From positions 124,001 to 188,000 of the forward strand of contig NZ_JACSCX010000005.1 in assembly GCF_014333525.1 (NCBI RefSeq): 64,000 nucleotides of DNA, read 5' to 3'. This document shows positions 41,554-49,472 of this stretch, one piece after another. Position 1 is the first letter of the stretch. Every line of letters starts with the position of its first letter. The notes under the pieces were generated by a model. The model did no database searches and was not told the origin of the DNA. It saw only the letters and a program-made list of their open reading frames with translations. The translations under genes and the position numbers were made by a program. The DNA is from Hymenobacter puniceus. Its GTDB lineage: Bacteria; Bacteroidota; Bacteroidia; Cytophagales; Hymenobacteraceae.

Positions 41554-41727
41554 TTACCGGATAAACCAGCGGTAAATCAACACGATGAGGCCCACCAGAA
41601 ACATGGCCATGCTCAGCTTATTGATGAAGTGCATGGTGCGCAGGTTGAAATTGGTGTGGCGCGTGGGGTCGTCTTTGCGGAAAAAGTACCCGAACATCGG
41701 GCCGAAATTAAACAGGTCTTTGCGCAT
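41554..41727 (-). CDS. 57-aa single-pass membrane protein (DUF6728-like)
   Basis: A 57-aa ORF that starts MRKDLFNFGPMFGYFFRKDD, contains NFNLRTMHFINKLSM and ends in one membrane helix (MFLVGLIVLIYRWFIR). The motif YFFRK-D-TN-NLR-MH-INK is typical of a small conserved Bacteroidota protein that I believe is DUF6728. Function unknown. It is preceded by about 95 bases of upstream sequence and sits between the YjbR gene and the acyl-CoA ligase on the same strand. Confidence 0.8.
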   Translation of the reverse strand: MRKDLFNFGPMFGYFFRKDDPTRHTNFNLRTMHFINKLSMAMFLVGLIVLIYRWFIR

Positions 41728-41804
41728 AAGTCAGTTGGATTCGGTTTCAGAAAGATAACACCTGGGGCCCGGAAAAGATTTGCGCCCCGGCCAGTTAGCC
41801 GAGC

Positions 41805-41830
41805 ACTAGTGCGCACTTTGCAGTGCGCGT
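41805..41830. repeat. Partial PE3-like palindrome
   Basis: AGTGCGCACTTTGCAGTGCGCG pairs as GCGCACT / AGTGCGC around TTGC. A diverged PE3 relative. Confidence 0.45.
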
Positions 41831-41883
41831 CTGTGTGCCGTCAGCATCATTGCAATGGATAGCATTGTGGCCTTTTAACATCA

Positions 41884-41980
41884 GACCATCCTACTGAGTG
41901 TACCGAAGCATCTCTCCCGCTTCGCCTATACCAATTCAACGAAGCGGGAGAGGTGCTTCGGCACACTCAGTAGGATGGTC
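41884..41980. repeat. Palindromic element, PE1-like variant
   Basis: Outer arms GACCATCCTACTGAGTGTAC / complement ...CTCAGTAGGATGGTC and inner CGAAGCATCTCTCCCGCTTC / GAAGCGGGAGAGGTGCTTCG. The outer end differs from other PE1 copies (GACCATCC instead of GTCATG), with compensating changes in both arms. Confidence 0.78.
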
Positions 41981-42000
41981 TCTCAGGCTCCAGACACTTT

Positions 42001-42050
42001 CTGCACCGCTCCGACGGTGCGGCGACGCGAACTACATAGTTCGCGCTATG
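42001..42050. repeat. Palindromic element, family PE3, against the acyl-CoA ligase stop
   Basis: CGCGAACTA, CA, TAGTTCGCG (42026-42045), preceded by a small GCACCG/CGGTGC hairpin. It abuts the ligase stop codon and, with the element before, fills the gap 41728-42053. Confidence 0.7.
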
Positions 42051-42053
42051 ACC

Positions 42054-43823
42054 CTACCCCCGAAACAGCTTCTCGATGCGCTGCTGGTTGTTTTGGCTGA
42101 TGATTTTGCGGCGCACCTTGAGCGTGGGTGTCAGCTCGCCCGACTCCACACTCCAGAGCGTGGGCAGCAGCTCGATCTTCTTGATTTGCTCCCACTGGGC
42201 AAAGGCCACGTTGGTTTGCTGCACCAGTTGCTCATAAAGCTGCCGCACCTGGGTATGGGCGGCCAGCGCGGCATCGGAGAGGTCGGCGGGGAGCTGGTGC
42301 TGCTTGGCCCAGGCGCGCAGTTCGGCGAAGGCCGGCACCAGCAGCGCGGCCGCGAACTTCTCGCCTTCGCCCACTACCATCACCTGCTCCACCAGCGGCG
42401 ACTCCGACAAGCGCGACTCCAGCGGCTGCGGGGCCACGTACTTGCCGTTCGAGGTCTTAAACATCTCCTTTTTGCGGTCCGTGATTTTCAGAAAGCGCCC
42501 CTGCACCAGCTCGCCGATGTCGCCGGTATGCAGCCAACCCTCGCTGTCGATGACCTCGGCCGTGAGGTCGGGGCGGTTGTAGTAGCCCTGCATCACGGAG
42601 GGCGAGCGGGTCAGGATTTCGCCGTCGGCGGCAATTTTCACTTCCACGCCCGGCAGCACCGGCCCCACGGCCCCGATGAGGTTGCCCTCGGGCACGGGCT
42701 GGCTGGCGGCAATAACGGGCGAGGTTTCGGTCATACCGTAGCCTTCCATCACCCGGATGCCAGCAGCCCAGAATACCCGCGCCAGCCGCGGTTGCAGGGC
42801 CCCGCCCCCGCTCACGATATAGCGCACCTGCCCACCCATGGCCTCGCGCCACTTGCTGAACACCAACTTATTGGCCAAGGCCAGCTGCGCGTTGTACCAC
42901 GCGCCCTGGTCCTGCTGGGTGTCGTAGCGCAGCCCCAGGTCGAGGGCCCAGAAGAACAGCTTGCGCTTGAGGCCGGTGAGTTGCTGGCCAGTGGCTACAA
43001 TCTTGTCGTAGATTTTTTCGAGCAGGCGGGGCACCGTGGTGAATACGTGGGGCTGCACCTCGCGCAGGTTGTCGGCAATGCGCTCCACGCTTTCGGCGTA
43101 GTAGATGCTGAAGCCCAGCTGCAGATAAAGAAATGTAGCCGTGCGCTCGAAAATGTGGCTCAAAGGCAGGAAGCTGAGGGTTTTGTGGCCCGGGGTTAGC
43201 GGCAGGTAGCTCAGCAGATTCTGGCAGTTGAACAGGATGTTGCGGTGGCTGAGCATTACGCCCTTGGGCCGGCCGGTGGTGCCGGAGGTGTAGATGAGCG
43301 TGAGCAGGTCGTCGGGCTGCACTGCGGCTTTGATGGGTTCCAAAGCGGCTACATCGGCGGCGACACCCAGAGCTAGAAGGTCGAGGAAGGAGCGGTGGCC
43401 GGGCGTGGGCTCGAAGGTGAGGATGTGCTCGGGACCGTGCGGCAGCCCGGCCACGGCCTCTTGCACCCGGGCCAGCAGCTTCCCGCCCTCCACCAGCACT
43501 ACGCGCACGCCGGCATCCTGGAAAATATGGCGGTAATCCTCCACTGTAATGGTCGGGTACATGGGCACGCTCACGGCCCCGAGCTGGGCAATGCCCATAT
43601 CGGCCACCACCCACTCGGGGCGGTTCGGGCAAATAATGGCCACTTTATCGGCGGCCCGCACGCCCAGCGTGCGCAAGCCCAGGCTGACGTGGTTGCTCAA
43701 TTCCTGCACCTTGGCGGCACTAAGCGGCTGCCACTGGCCGTTCTTTTTTTCAACCAGGCAGTCGGCTTCGGGGGTGGTGTGGGCCAGGTGGGCGAGCAGG
43801 TCGAAGGTGCGGGAAAACGTCAT
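42054..43823 (-). CDS. Long-chain fatty-acid-CoA ligase (AMP-forming)
   Basis: A 589-aa adenylate-forming enzyme that activates fatty acids with ATP and CoA. AMP-binding motif LIYTSGTTGRPKGVML, then the second motif GYGMTETSPV, the TGDIGELVQGRFLKITDRKK hinge (in pieces TGDIGEL and ITDRKKE) and the C-terminal lysine motif KTSNGKYVAPQPLE. Length fits the eukaryote-like ACSL/FadD15 group. The ATG at 43823 (MTFSRTFDLLAH) is used; a longer open frame upstream lacks homology. Monocistronic. Confidence 0.93.
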   Translation of the reverse strand: MTFSRTFDLLAHLAHTTPEADCLVEKKNGQWQPLSAAKVQELSNHVSLGLRTLGVRAADKVAIICPNRPEWVVADMGIAQLGAVSVPMYPTITVEDYRHIFQDAGVRVVLVEGGKLLARVQEAVAGLPHGPEHILTFEPTPGHRSFLDLLALGVAADVAALEPIKAAVQPDDLLTLIYTSGTTGRPKGVMLSHRNILFNCQNLLSYLPLTPGHKTLSFLPLSHIFERTATFLYLQLGFSIYYAESVERIADNLREVQPHVFTTVPRLLEKIYDKIVATGQQLTGLKRKLFFWALDLGLRYDTQQDQGAWYNAQLALANKLVFSKWREAMGGQVRYIVSGGGALQPRLARVFWAAGIRVMEGYGMTETSPVIAASQPVPEGNLIGAVGPVLPGVEVKIAADGEILTRSPSVMQGYYNRPDLTAEVIDSEGWLHTGDIGELVQGRFLKITDRKKEMFKTSNGKYVAPQPLESRLSESPLVEQVMVVGEGEKFAAALLVPAFAELRAWAKQHQLPADLSDAALAAHTQVRQLYEQLVQQTNVAFAQWEQIKKIELLPTLWSVESGELTPTLKVRRKIISQNNQQRIEKLFRG

Positions 43824-43911
43824 GGGAAAAGCGCGGGAAAGCTGCCGAGACTGCGGCAATCCGCAAAAGTAGGCGGCTGCCCGGTGGCAACGACGGTAAG
43901 TCATAATTTTG

Positions 43912-44060
43912 GTAGCGCGAACTTTGCAGTTCGCGCCTCCACACCGTTAGTGCGGTTGTCGTTCCGGGGCGCGAACTGCAAAGCTCGCGCTACTGCCTCG
44001 CGCCCACGCATTGTTATTGTAATTGTCGTTCCGGGGTGCGAACTACAAAGTCCGCGCTGC
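43912..44060. repeat. Three PE3 units in a row upstream of an NTF2-like gene
   Basis: Unit 1 GTAGCGCGAACTTTGCAGTTCGCGC (43912-43936, in parts GCGCGAACT/AGTTCGCGC); unit 2 GCGCGAACTGCAAAGCTCGC-GCTAC; unit 3 GTGCGAACTACAAAGTCCGC-GC. Units 2 and 3 share the lead TTGTCGTTCCGGGG, a direct repeat of about 35 bases. Confidence 0.72.
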
Positions 44061-44109
44061 TGCGCTGCGGCTTTCCGCTACCTTGCGTCCCACCCTATTG
44101 TCCCAACTG

Positions 44110-44568
44110 ATGAAGCCTCTGCTCCTGCTGCCGCTGCTCCTAGCCGCTTCGGCTACTTTCGCCCAAACCAAGCCAGCCGCCGAAATCGAGGCCGTGCAGC
44201 AAACCGTCCGCCGGTTTTTCGACGGCATGCACCGCGGCGACAGTGCCACCGTGCGCGCCACGCTGGCCCCAGGGGCCGTGTTTCATACCCTCGCCGCCAA
44301 AAACGGCCAGACGCAGCTGCGCCCTGAAAACCCATCCGACTTCGTGAAGGCCGTGGGCACGCCACACAAGGAGGTGTGGGATGAGCGCATCACCTTTGAA
44401 AAAGTGCTTATCGACGCCAACCTGGCCAGCGTCTGGACGCCCTACGAGTTCTACCTGGGCAGCACCTTCAGCCACTGCGGCTACAACTCGTTTCAGCTGG
44501 TGAAGCTCGCCGACGGCTGGAAGATTGCCCACGTCATCGACACGCGTCGCAAAGACAAGTGCAAGTAG
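44110..44568 (+). CDS. Exported NTF2-like (SnoaL/DUF4440-type) protein
   Basis: A 152-aa protein with a signal peptide (LLLLPLLLAASATFAQ). The mature domain has the NTF2 cone fold pattern: VQQTVRRFFDGMHRGDSATV, RATLAPGAVFHTLAA, FEKVLIDANLASVWTPYEFY and SFQLVKLADGWKIAHVIDT. It could be a lipid/steroid-binding or enzyme-like domain; no catalytic set is certain. TACCTTGC about 25 bases upstream resembles a -7 box, and the PE3 triplet lies just before. ATG at 44110 chosen for the signal peptide. Confidence 0.78.
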   Translation: MKPLLLLPLLLAASATFAQTKPAAEIEAVQQTVRRFFDGMHRGDSATVRATLAPGAVFHTLAAKNGQTQLRPENPSDFVKAVGTPHKEVWDERITFEKVLIDANLASVWTPYEFYLGSTFSHCGYNSFQLVKLADGWKIAHVIDTRRKDKCK

Positions 44569-44689
44569 GCCCGGTGTAAGCAGGGCCGGCCGGGAGCGGT
44601 AAATACGACCCGGCCGGAACAGTGGGCACCAATGGCCGTACGTAGAGGCCAACCCGGACGCCTGCGCGGCCGACTTTACGCTCCCGTTC

Positions 44690-45619
44690 ATGCACCGAAC
44701 CCTGGAAATTACCGTACCCGCCACCGTGACTGAGCCGCTGTGCCGGCAGCTGACGGAACTGGACGACGTTGTTGGCCTGAGCGTGCAGCCGGGAGCCTCG
44801 CGCAAGCCCGCCGGCGACGTGCTGATTGTGCACGTGCTCAACCGCGGGGCCGACGAGGTACTGCGCCGGGCCCGAGCCGCCGTTGCCCACAAAAACGACT
44901 TAAGCGTGGTGACCAGCGAGGCGGCCAGCTTCATTGCCCCGGCGTCCCACCAAACCATCGTCGATGATAAGGACGAGGCCATTTGGGAGGAAATGGAAAG
45001 CGGCTTGCGCCATCAGGGCGCCATCACCACCAACTATCTGCTGTTGATGGCCCTGGGTGGACTGATTTGCGCCATCGGGCTGGTTTCCGAGCCGGTGCCG
45101 CAGGCCGTGGCCTTCACGGCTTCCGCCATCATTGCTCCCGGCTTCGACCCCATGACCAAGGTGCCGGTTGGGCTGGTGCTGCGCCGCTGGATTGTAGTCT
45201 GGCGCGGCATCCAGTCAACGCTCACCGGTTACGCCGTCCTGATTGGCACCGCCGCCCTGACCATGTACTGGCTGGTGGCGGCCGGCGAAACCACGGGCCA
45301 GCTGCTGGCCGAAAACCCCGAGGTCAAGCACCTGTCGCACCCTGGCCTGATGGAGCTGCTGCTATCGGCCGCCGGGGCTTTGGCCGGCGTGGTGATGCTG
45401 GCAGCCTTCCGGCGGAGCTTCCAGGCCGGGCCGCTCATTGCCATGGCCTTCATCCCGGCCGCCGCCCTGATTGGGGCAGGCCTGGCCGTGGGCAACTGGG
45501 CACTAGCGCTGGAAGGCCTGGAGCGTTTCGGGGCCGACTGGGGCTTTATCGTGGGGCTGGGCGTGCCGTTTCTGTGGCTCAAGCAGAAGTTCCTGCACAA
45601 GCGCAAGCCCATCGTATAA
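44690..45619 (+). CDS. DUF389 family membrane protein
   Basis: A 309-aa inner-membrane protein. The N-terminal cytosolic part (about residues 1-110) is an ACT-like or ferredoxin-fold domain. The membrane part begins TTNYLLLMALGGLICAIGLV, has the family hallmark FTASAIIAPGFDPMTKVPVGL, and ends with the sixth helix and a basic tail. DUF389 (TIGR00341) proteins are of unknown function; transport is suspected. Complete and monocistronic. A GC hairpin (CCGGCCGGG/CCCGGCCGG, 44587-44619) precedes its start. Confidence 0.85.
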   Translation: MHRTLEITVPATVTEPLCRQLTELDDVVGLSVQPGASRKPAGDVLIVHVLNRGADEVLRRARAAVAHKNDLSVVTSEAASFIAPASHQTIVDDKDEAIWEEMESGLRHQGAITTNYLLLMALGGLICAIGLVSEPVPQAVAFTASAIIAPGFDPMTKVPVGLVLRRWIVVWRGIQSTLTGYAVLIGTAALTMYWLVAAGETTGQLLAENPEVKHLSHPGLMELLLSAAGALAGVVMLAAFRRSFQAGPLIAMAFIPAAALIGAGLAVGNWALALEGLERFGADWGFIVGLGVPFLWLKQKFLHKRKPIV

Positions 45620-45689
45620 ACGGGCCGGGCTGGGTGGCGCGGGCGTTGCTGTTAACGAACTGGCACCCGCCGCGCCTGTTGGAACAACC

Positions 45690-45809
45690 TCAGCAACGAG
45701 GAGACGCGAAGTGTCGCGTCTCTACACCGTTCAACTCCATATTGAATAGCCTGAATCCCGCCCGTTATTCAACGTCAGCAACGACGAGACGCAAGATATT
45801 GCGTCTCTA
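45690..45809. repeat. Palindromic element, family PE2, overlapping a stop codon
   Basis: CAGCAACGAGGAGACGCGAA-GTGTCGCGTCTC and CAGCAACGACGAGACGCAAG-ATATTGCGTCTCTA. The last bases (CTA) are the complement of the epimerase stop codon TAG at 45807-45809, so the right hairpin ends inside the gene. Confidence 0.72.
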
Positions 45810-46472
45810 CCCTTTCGCCGCCGCCACAATGTCGGGCACTTCCAGCACGGATTTGGCGTAGCCGCAATGGGCGACGTGCAGCATGGCCCGGCCTAGTTCA
45901 GTCAGCGTGGAGGCAAATTTGGGGGCCAGTCCGCGCACCACCGGGTACAGCCAGCCGAAATACTTGTAGTAAGGCAGCACGTGCTGCTGGCCAGGCGTAG
46001 CACGCAGGAAGCCGGGGCGGAACATAAAGGCCTGCCGGAAACCCAGCTGCCGCAGCGCGTTTTCGGTTTCGCCCTTCACGCGGGCCCACATCTGGCGGCT
46101 TCGCAGCGTATTATCGGTGCCCGAACCAGAAACGTAGCAGAACGTGAGGTCGGGGCCATTGTGGGCCAGCAGGGTGCGGGCGAAGTGCAGGGTCAGGTCG
46201 TAGGTAAGGCGGCGGTACTCCGGCTCCTGCATCCCCACCGATGATACGCCCAGGCAGAAAAAGCAGGCGTTGTAGCCCGTGAGCTGGCCGGCAATGGGCG
46301 TGAGGTTCTGGAAATCCTCGTGCAGCAGCTCCCGCAGTTTGGGGTGCTGGTGCCCGCTGGGCCGGCGGCTGATGCTGAGTACCTGCTCCACTTCGGGGTC
46401 GTTCAAACATTCCAGCAGTACCCCTTCCCCCACCATGCCGGTCGTGCCGGTGATTATCACGCGTAGTTTCAT
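45807..46472 (-). CDS. NAD(P)-binding epimerase-like protein (TIP30/HTATIP2-like)
   Basis: A 221-aa Rossmann-fold protein: VIITGTTGMVGEGVL binding loop, VLSISRRPSG, ACFFCLGVSSVGMQE and FCYVSGSGTDNTLRS with the YxxxK-like region replaced by WARVKGETE. The C-terminus QAFMFRPGFLRATPGQQ is typical for the family. Function unknown. Complete. It is one of three small Rossmann proteins in the window (39791, 45807, 52016). Confidence 0.85.
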   Translation of the reverse strand: MKLRVIITGTTGMVGEGVLLECLNDPEVEQVLSISRRPSGHQHPKLRELLHEDFQNLTPIAGQLTGYNACFFCLGVSSVGMQEPEYRRLTYDLTLHFARTLLAHNGPDLTFCYVSGSGTDNTLRSRQMWARVKGETENALRQLGFRQAFMFRPGFLRATPGQQHVLPYYKYFGWLYPVVRGLAPKFASTLTELGRAMLHVAHCGYAKSVLEVPDIVAAAKG

Positions 46473-46504
46473 GCTGGGGAGGACGGATGAGCGGCGCGTA
46501 TGTT

Positions 46505-46837
46505 TTAGCCGTCAGGAAATAGCCGGTTCATTTGCTGAAATCCAATTCCGCAAACATTAGCATCAACCTTGTCGAAACCTTCTACATCAGTAATATCTAT
46601 TCCTCCCTCTGCAACGATTTCACTGGTCAAGGGAGAAACAGCTTTAAGATCCAGTGCCGCAAGACCTTTCCAGTCGGGTGTTTCCAGGTGTGCCCAGAAG
46701 AAAGGCTGATAGTTGGTATAATAAGCGGAAGTTGGCTTCAGGGTGCCCCAGATTACGCCCATCGAAACGTCTACTACTTTAGCTTCGATGGTGCCTAGGA
46801 GAGTCAGGCCAGAGGATAAATGAATTTTAGGGTTCAT
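46505..46837 (-). CDS. Hypothetical protein
   Basis: A 110-aa protein without signal peptide or membrane helix. Strand-rich (IHLSSGLTLLGTIEAKVVDV) with several aromatic residues in the middle (YYTNYQPFFWAHLETPDWKG) and an acidic end. I do not recognise a family. Its ATG overlaps the stop of the preceding gene by four bases (ATGA at 46834-46837), so the two are translated together. Both are AT-richer than the surroundings. Confidence 0.65.
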   Translation of the reverse strand: MNPKIHLSSGLTLLGTIEAKVVDVSMGVIWGTLKPTSAYYTNYQPFFWAHLETPDWKGLAALDLKAVSPLTSEIVAEGGIDITDVEGFDKVDANVCGIGFQQMNRLFPDG

Positions 46838-47208
46838 TGCACAGGCAGGTTATTTAGCCAAGCCAGAAGTATACCTGCTGTTACTAACAAACCATAACCA
46901 AAAAATCCATATAGCAGCCTTGGTAGTCCCTGAATTCTTTTCAGCCGACTTATCATACCCGTATACTGTCGGCTTTCATACATCCTATGTAACAGTATAT
47001 TGGAGAGTGCGGACGGAATTAATAGAATCAGAAAGAATTGAATCTCGCTCACCTCTATATAAGCTTTCAAGTGCTTTAATGAGAATAAGATAATGTCTAA
47101 GCTAGCAAAGCCGAATAGCAGCGACATTCCTCCAATGGGCCTTGCCAACGAACGACTTTGAGAAGATGCACAGTAAAAGCACTTAAACAGAAAGTGAAGA
47201 AAGCGCAT
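46834..47208 (-). CDS. Multi-pass membrane hypothetical protein
   Basis: A 124-aa protein with three or four hydrophobic segments (about residues 26-45, 55-70, 98-118) and basic loops (RLKRIQGLPR). Family not recognised. It is translationally coupled to the next gene and AT-rich; the pair lies immediately after ispG on the same strand, 9 bases behind its stop, so ispG transcription may extend into it. Confidence 0.62.
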   Translation of the reverse strand: MRFLHFLFKCFYCASSQSRSLARPIGGMSLLFGFASLDIILFSLKHLKAYIEVSEIQFFLILLIPSALSNILLHRMYESRQYTGMISRLKRIQGLPRLLYGFFGYGLLVTAGILLAWLNNLPVQ

Positions 47209-47217
47209 AAGTCTAGA

Positions 47218-49278
47218 CTACCCCACTACCGGCTCTTCCAGCAGCTCCTTTTCCAGCCAGCGGCCGTCCTCGCGCATGAGCTCGATGAGCTCGTCTACGG
47301 CGCGTTCTTCGGGCACGGATTTCTTGATGACTTCCTGGCCGCGGTAGAGGGCAATTTTGCCTTTGCCCACGCCTACGTAGCCGTAGTCGGCGTCGGCCAT
47401 TTCGCCGGGGCCGTTCACGATGCAGCCCATGATGCCGATTTTCACGCCCTTCAGGTGGTCGGTGCGCTTGCGGATCATGGCGGTGGTTTCCTGCAGATCG
47501 AACAGGGTGCGGCCGCAGCTGGGGCAGCTGATGTACTCCGTCTTGGACATGCGCGTGCGGGCCGCCTGCAGGATCCCAAAGCTGAGTTGGTTGAGCTGAT
47601 CCAGCGTGGTAAGCCACTCCTCCTTGTTGCGCTCCGGCAGCAACTCGGTGCTCAACACTACGCCGTCGCCGAGGCCGTCGAGGAGCAGGCCGCCCACGTC
47701 GGTGGCGGCGTAGAGCTGGGTTTGCTCGGGGCTCAGGGCCGGGTATTGGCGGTTGATGATGACCGGGTTGGTGACGCCGTTGTTCAACAGTTCGAAAAAC
47801 GCCCGTCGGATTTCGGGCATGGCGTGGGCGTTGTCAGTATAGAGGATGATAACAGCCGTGGCATCGTGGCGCAGTTGGGCCAGGGCGGCGGGCGTGAGCG
47901 AATCCAGGTTCTGGAACACGAAATTCAGCTCGGGGTGGCGGGCACCAGCGGCGGCGTACTCAATTTGAGTGAGCACCGGATAGTGGTCGGCACGCTGGCC
48001 GGCGTCGAGCCAGGCGGCGTAATCCACCACTTCCTTGAGGCCGTTGGGCAGCATGAACGGCACGGGGCGCTGGCCCGAGTATAGGTAGTCGGCGCCCAGG
48101 TCGTTCATCTGGAACTTGTCGAGGAAAGCCGAATACAAATGCCCCACAGCGCGCAAATCGGCATACTCCACCGACGAGAGGCGGGAAATATCCACCATCA
48201 CGCGGGGCACGTTCTGCCCACCCAGGTTCAGTACCTCCCGCGTCGCGCGGCGGTGGTACTGGAAGGGGTCGATGGGAATATTAGTTGTTAGTTGTTGATT
48301 GTCAGTTGTTGGGTCGTTTGGAGCGTCATTCTCACTGCCAACTGCCAACGAAGAACTAACAACTGAAGGAATAGGCTTAGCTTCCTGGGCCCGGTTGGTG
48401 TACCGGTCGATGAGGGCGCGGGCCACGGGGGCTTCGGCTTCGGGGGCTTCGGTGAGGCTCACGCGCACGGTATCGCCGAGGCCGTCTTCGAGCAGCGTGC
48501 CAATGCCCACAGCCGACTTGATGCGGCCGTCTTCGGCCTCGCCGGCTTCGGTTACGCCTAGGTGCAGCGGGTAGGGCTGCAGGCCTTCGGCGTCGAGCTT
48601 CTGCACCAGCAGCCGGTAGGCCTGCACCATCACCTGGGTGTTGCTGGCCTTCATGCTCAGCACCACGTTGTAGTAGTTTTCCTCCTCGCAGAGGCGCAGA
48701 AATTCCAGCGCCGACTCCACCATGCCCAGCGGCGTATCGCCGTAGCGGCTTAGAATCCGGTCGGACAAGGAGCCGTGGTTGGTGCCGATGCGCATGGCCG
48801 TGCCGTACTGCTTGCAGATCTGGACCAGCGGGCGGAACCGTTCCCGGATGCGCTCCACCTCGGCGGCGTAGCTGCTGTCGGTGTACTCAATGACGTCGAA
48901 CTTCTTCTTGTCGGCGTAGTTGCCGGGGTTCACGCGCACTTTCTCCACGATGCGGGCGGCCAGCTCGGCGGCATTGGGCGTAAAGTGGATATCGGCAATG
49001 AGCGGCACGGTGCAACCGCGCTTGCGCAGCTCCTTTTTGATTTCCAGCAGATTCTGGGCCTCCTTCACGCTGGGCGCCGTGATGCGCACGTACTCGCAGC
49101 CAGCCTCCACCATGCGCAGCGTCTGCTCCACCGAGCCCAGCGTGTCCATGGTGTCCACGGTGGTCATGCTTTGCACCCGAATCGGGTTCAAGCCGCCCAT
49201 CGGCAGGTCGCCGAGCTGAACTTCCCGGGAGAGGCGGCGCTTGTATTCGGTGAGGCTGGGGCAGTACGTCTTGTTCAT
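47218..49278 (-). CDS. ispG: 4-hydroxy-3-methylbut-2-enyl diphosphate synthase (large form)
   Basis: A 686-aa Fe-S enzyme of the MEP isoprenoid pathway that converts cyclic diphosphate MEcPP to HMBPP. The N-terminal TIM barrel starts RREVQLGDLPMGGLNPIRVQ; the insert domain of Bacteroidota, chlamydia and plants follows (about 335-560); the reductase-like end holds the cluster ligands Cys585, Cys588 and Cys619 (SCPSCGRTLF, GCIVNGPGE). All are present. The linker between barrel and insert (about 303-330, SSLAVGSENDAPND, TTDNQQLTTN) is encoded by an imperfect palindrome, see the repeat entry. Confidence 0.95.
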   Translation of the reverse strand: MNKTYCPSLTEYKRRLSREVQLGDLPMGGLNPIRVQSMTTVDTMDTLGSVEQTLRMVEAGCEYVRITAPSVKEAQNLLEIKKELRKRGCTVPLIADIHFTPNAAELAARIVEKVRVNPGNYADKKKFDVIEYTDSSYAAEVERIRERFRPLVQICKQYGTAMRIGTNHGSLSDRILSRYGDTPLGMVESALEFLRLCEEENYYNVVLSMKASNTQVMVQAYRLLVQKLDAEGLQPYPLHLGVTEAGEAEDGRIKSAVGIGTLLEDGLGDTVRVSLTEAPEAEAPVARALIDRYTNRAQEAKPIPSVVSSSLAVGSENDAPNDPTTDNQQLTTNIPIDPFQYHRRATREVLNLGGQNVPRVMVDISRLSSVEYADLRAVGHLYSAFLDKFQMNDLGADYLYSGQRPVPFMLPNGLKEVVDYAAWLDAGQRADHYPVLTQIEYAAAGARHPELNFVFQNLDSLTPAALAQLRHDATAVIILYTDNAHAMPEIRRAFFELLNNGVTNPVIINRQYPALSPEQTQLYAATDVGGLLLDGLGDGVVLSTELLPERNKEEWLTTLDQLNQLSFGILQAARTRMSKTEYISCPSCGRTLFDLQETTAMIRKRTDHLKGVKIGIMGCIVNGPGEMADADYGYVGVGKGKIALYRGQEVIKKSVPEERAVDELIELMREDGRWLEKELLEEPVVG
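48290..48370. repeat. Inverted repeat inside ispG, in frame (PE9-like)
   Basis: Left arm TTAGTTGTTAGTTGTTGATT-GTCAGTTGTTGG and right arm CACTGCCAACTGCCAACGAA-GAACTAACAACTGAA are imperfect complements over about 33 bases. Related words occur in the intergenic element 41456-41552. It encodes the Ser/Asn/Thr/Gln-rich linker and keeps the frame. Confidence 0.65.
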
Positions 49279-49472
49279 AAAGGAAAAACCGGCGGCGGAA
49301 GGCGAAAGTTGCGGTACCCGGCAAAGGTACGAGCGAACCGCTACGTTCGAGCGCCTGCCAGGCGGCCAACCTTATAGGCCCGGCCACTCGTGCAGCGCGG
49401 GTGCCAATCCGCCATAAATTCCGGACTGTGGCTACCTTGGCAGCTGGTGCTCACTTATTTTATATCACTCTG

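Noticed and set aside
42054..45619. Secondary-metabolite cluster around the acyl-CoA ligase
   Set aside because: The ligase has a fatty-acid type layout and the neighbours (NTF2-like, DUF389) are unrelated; no carrier protein or synthase.
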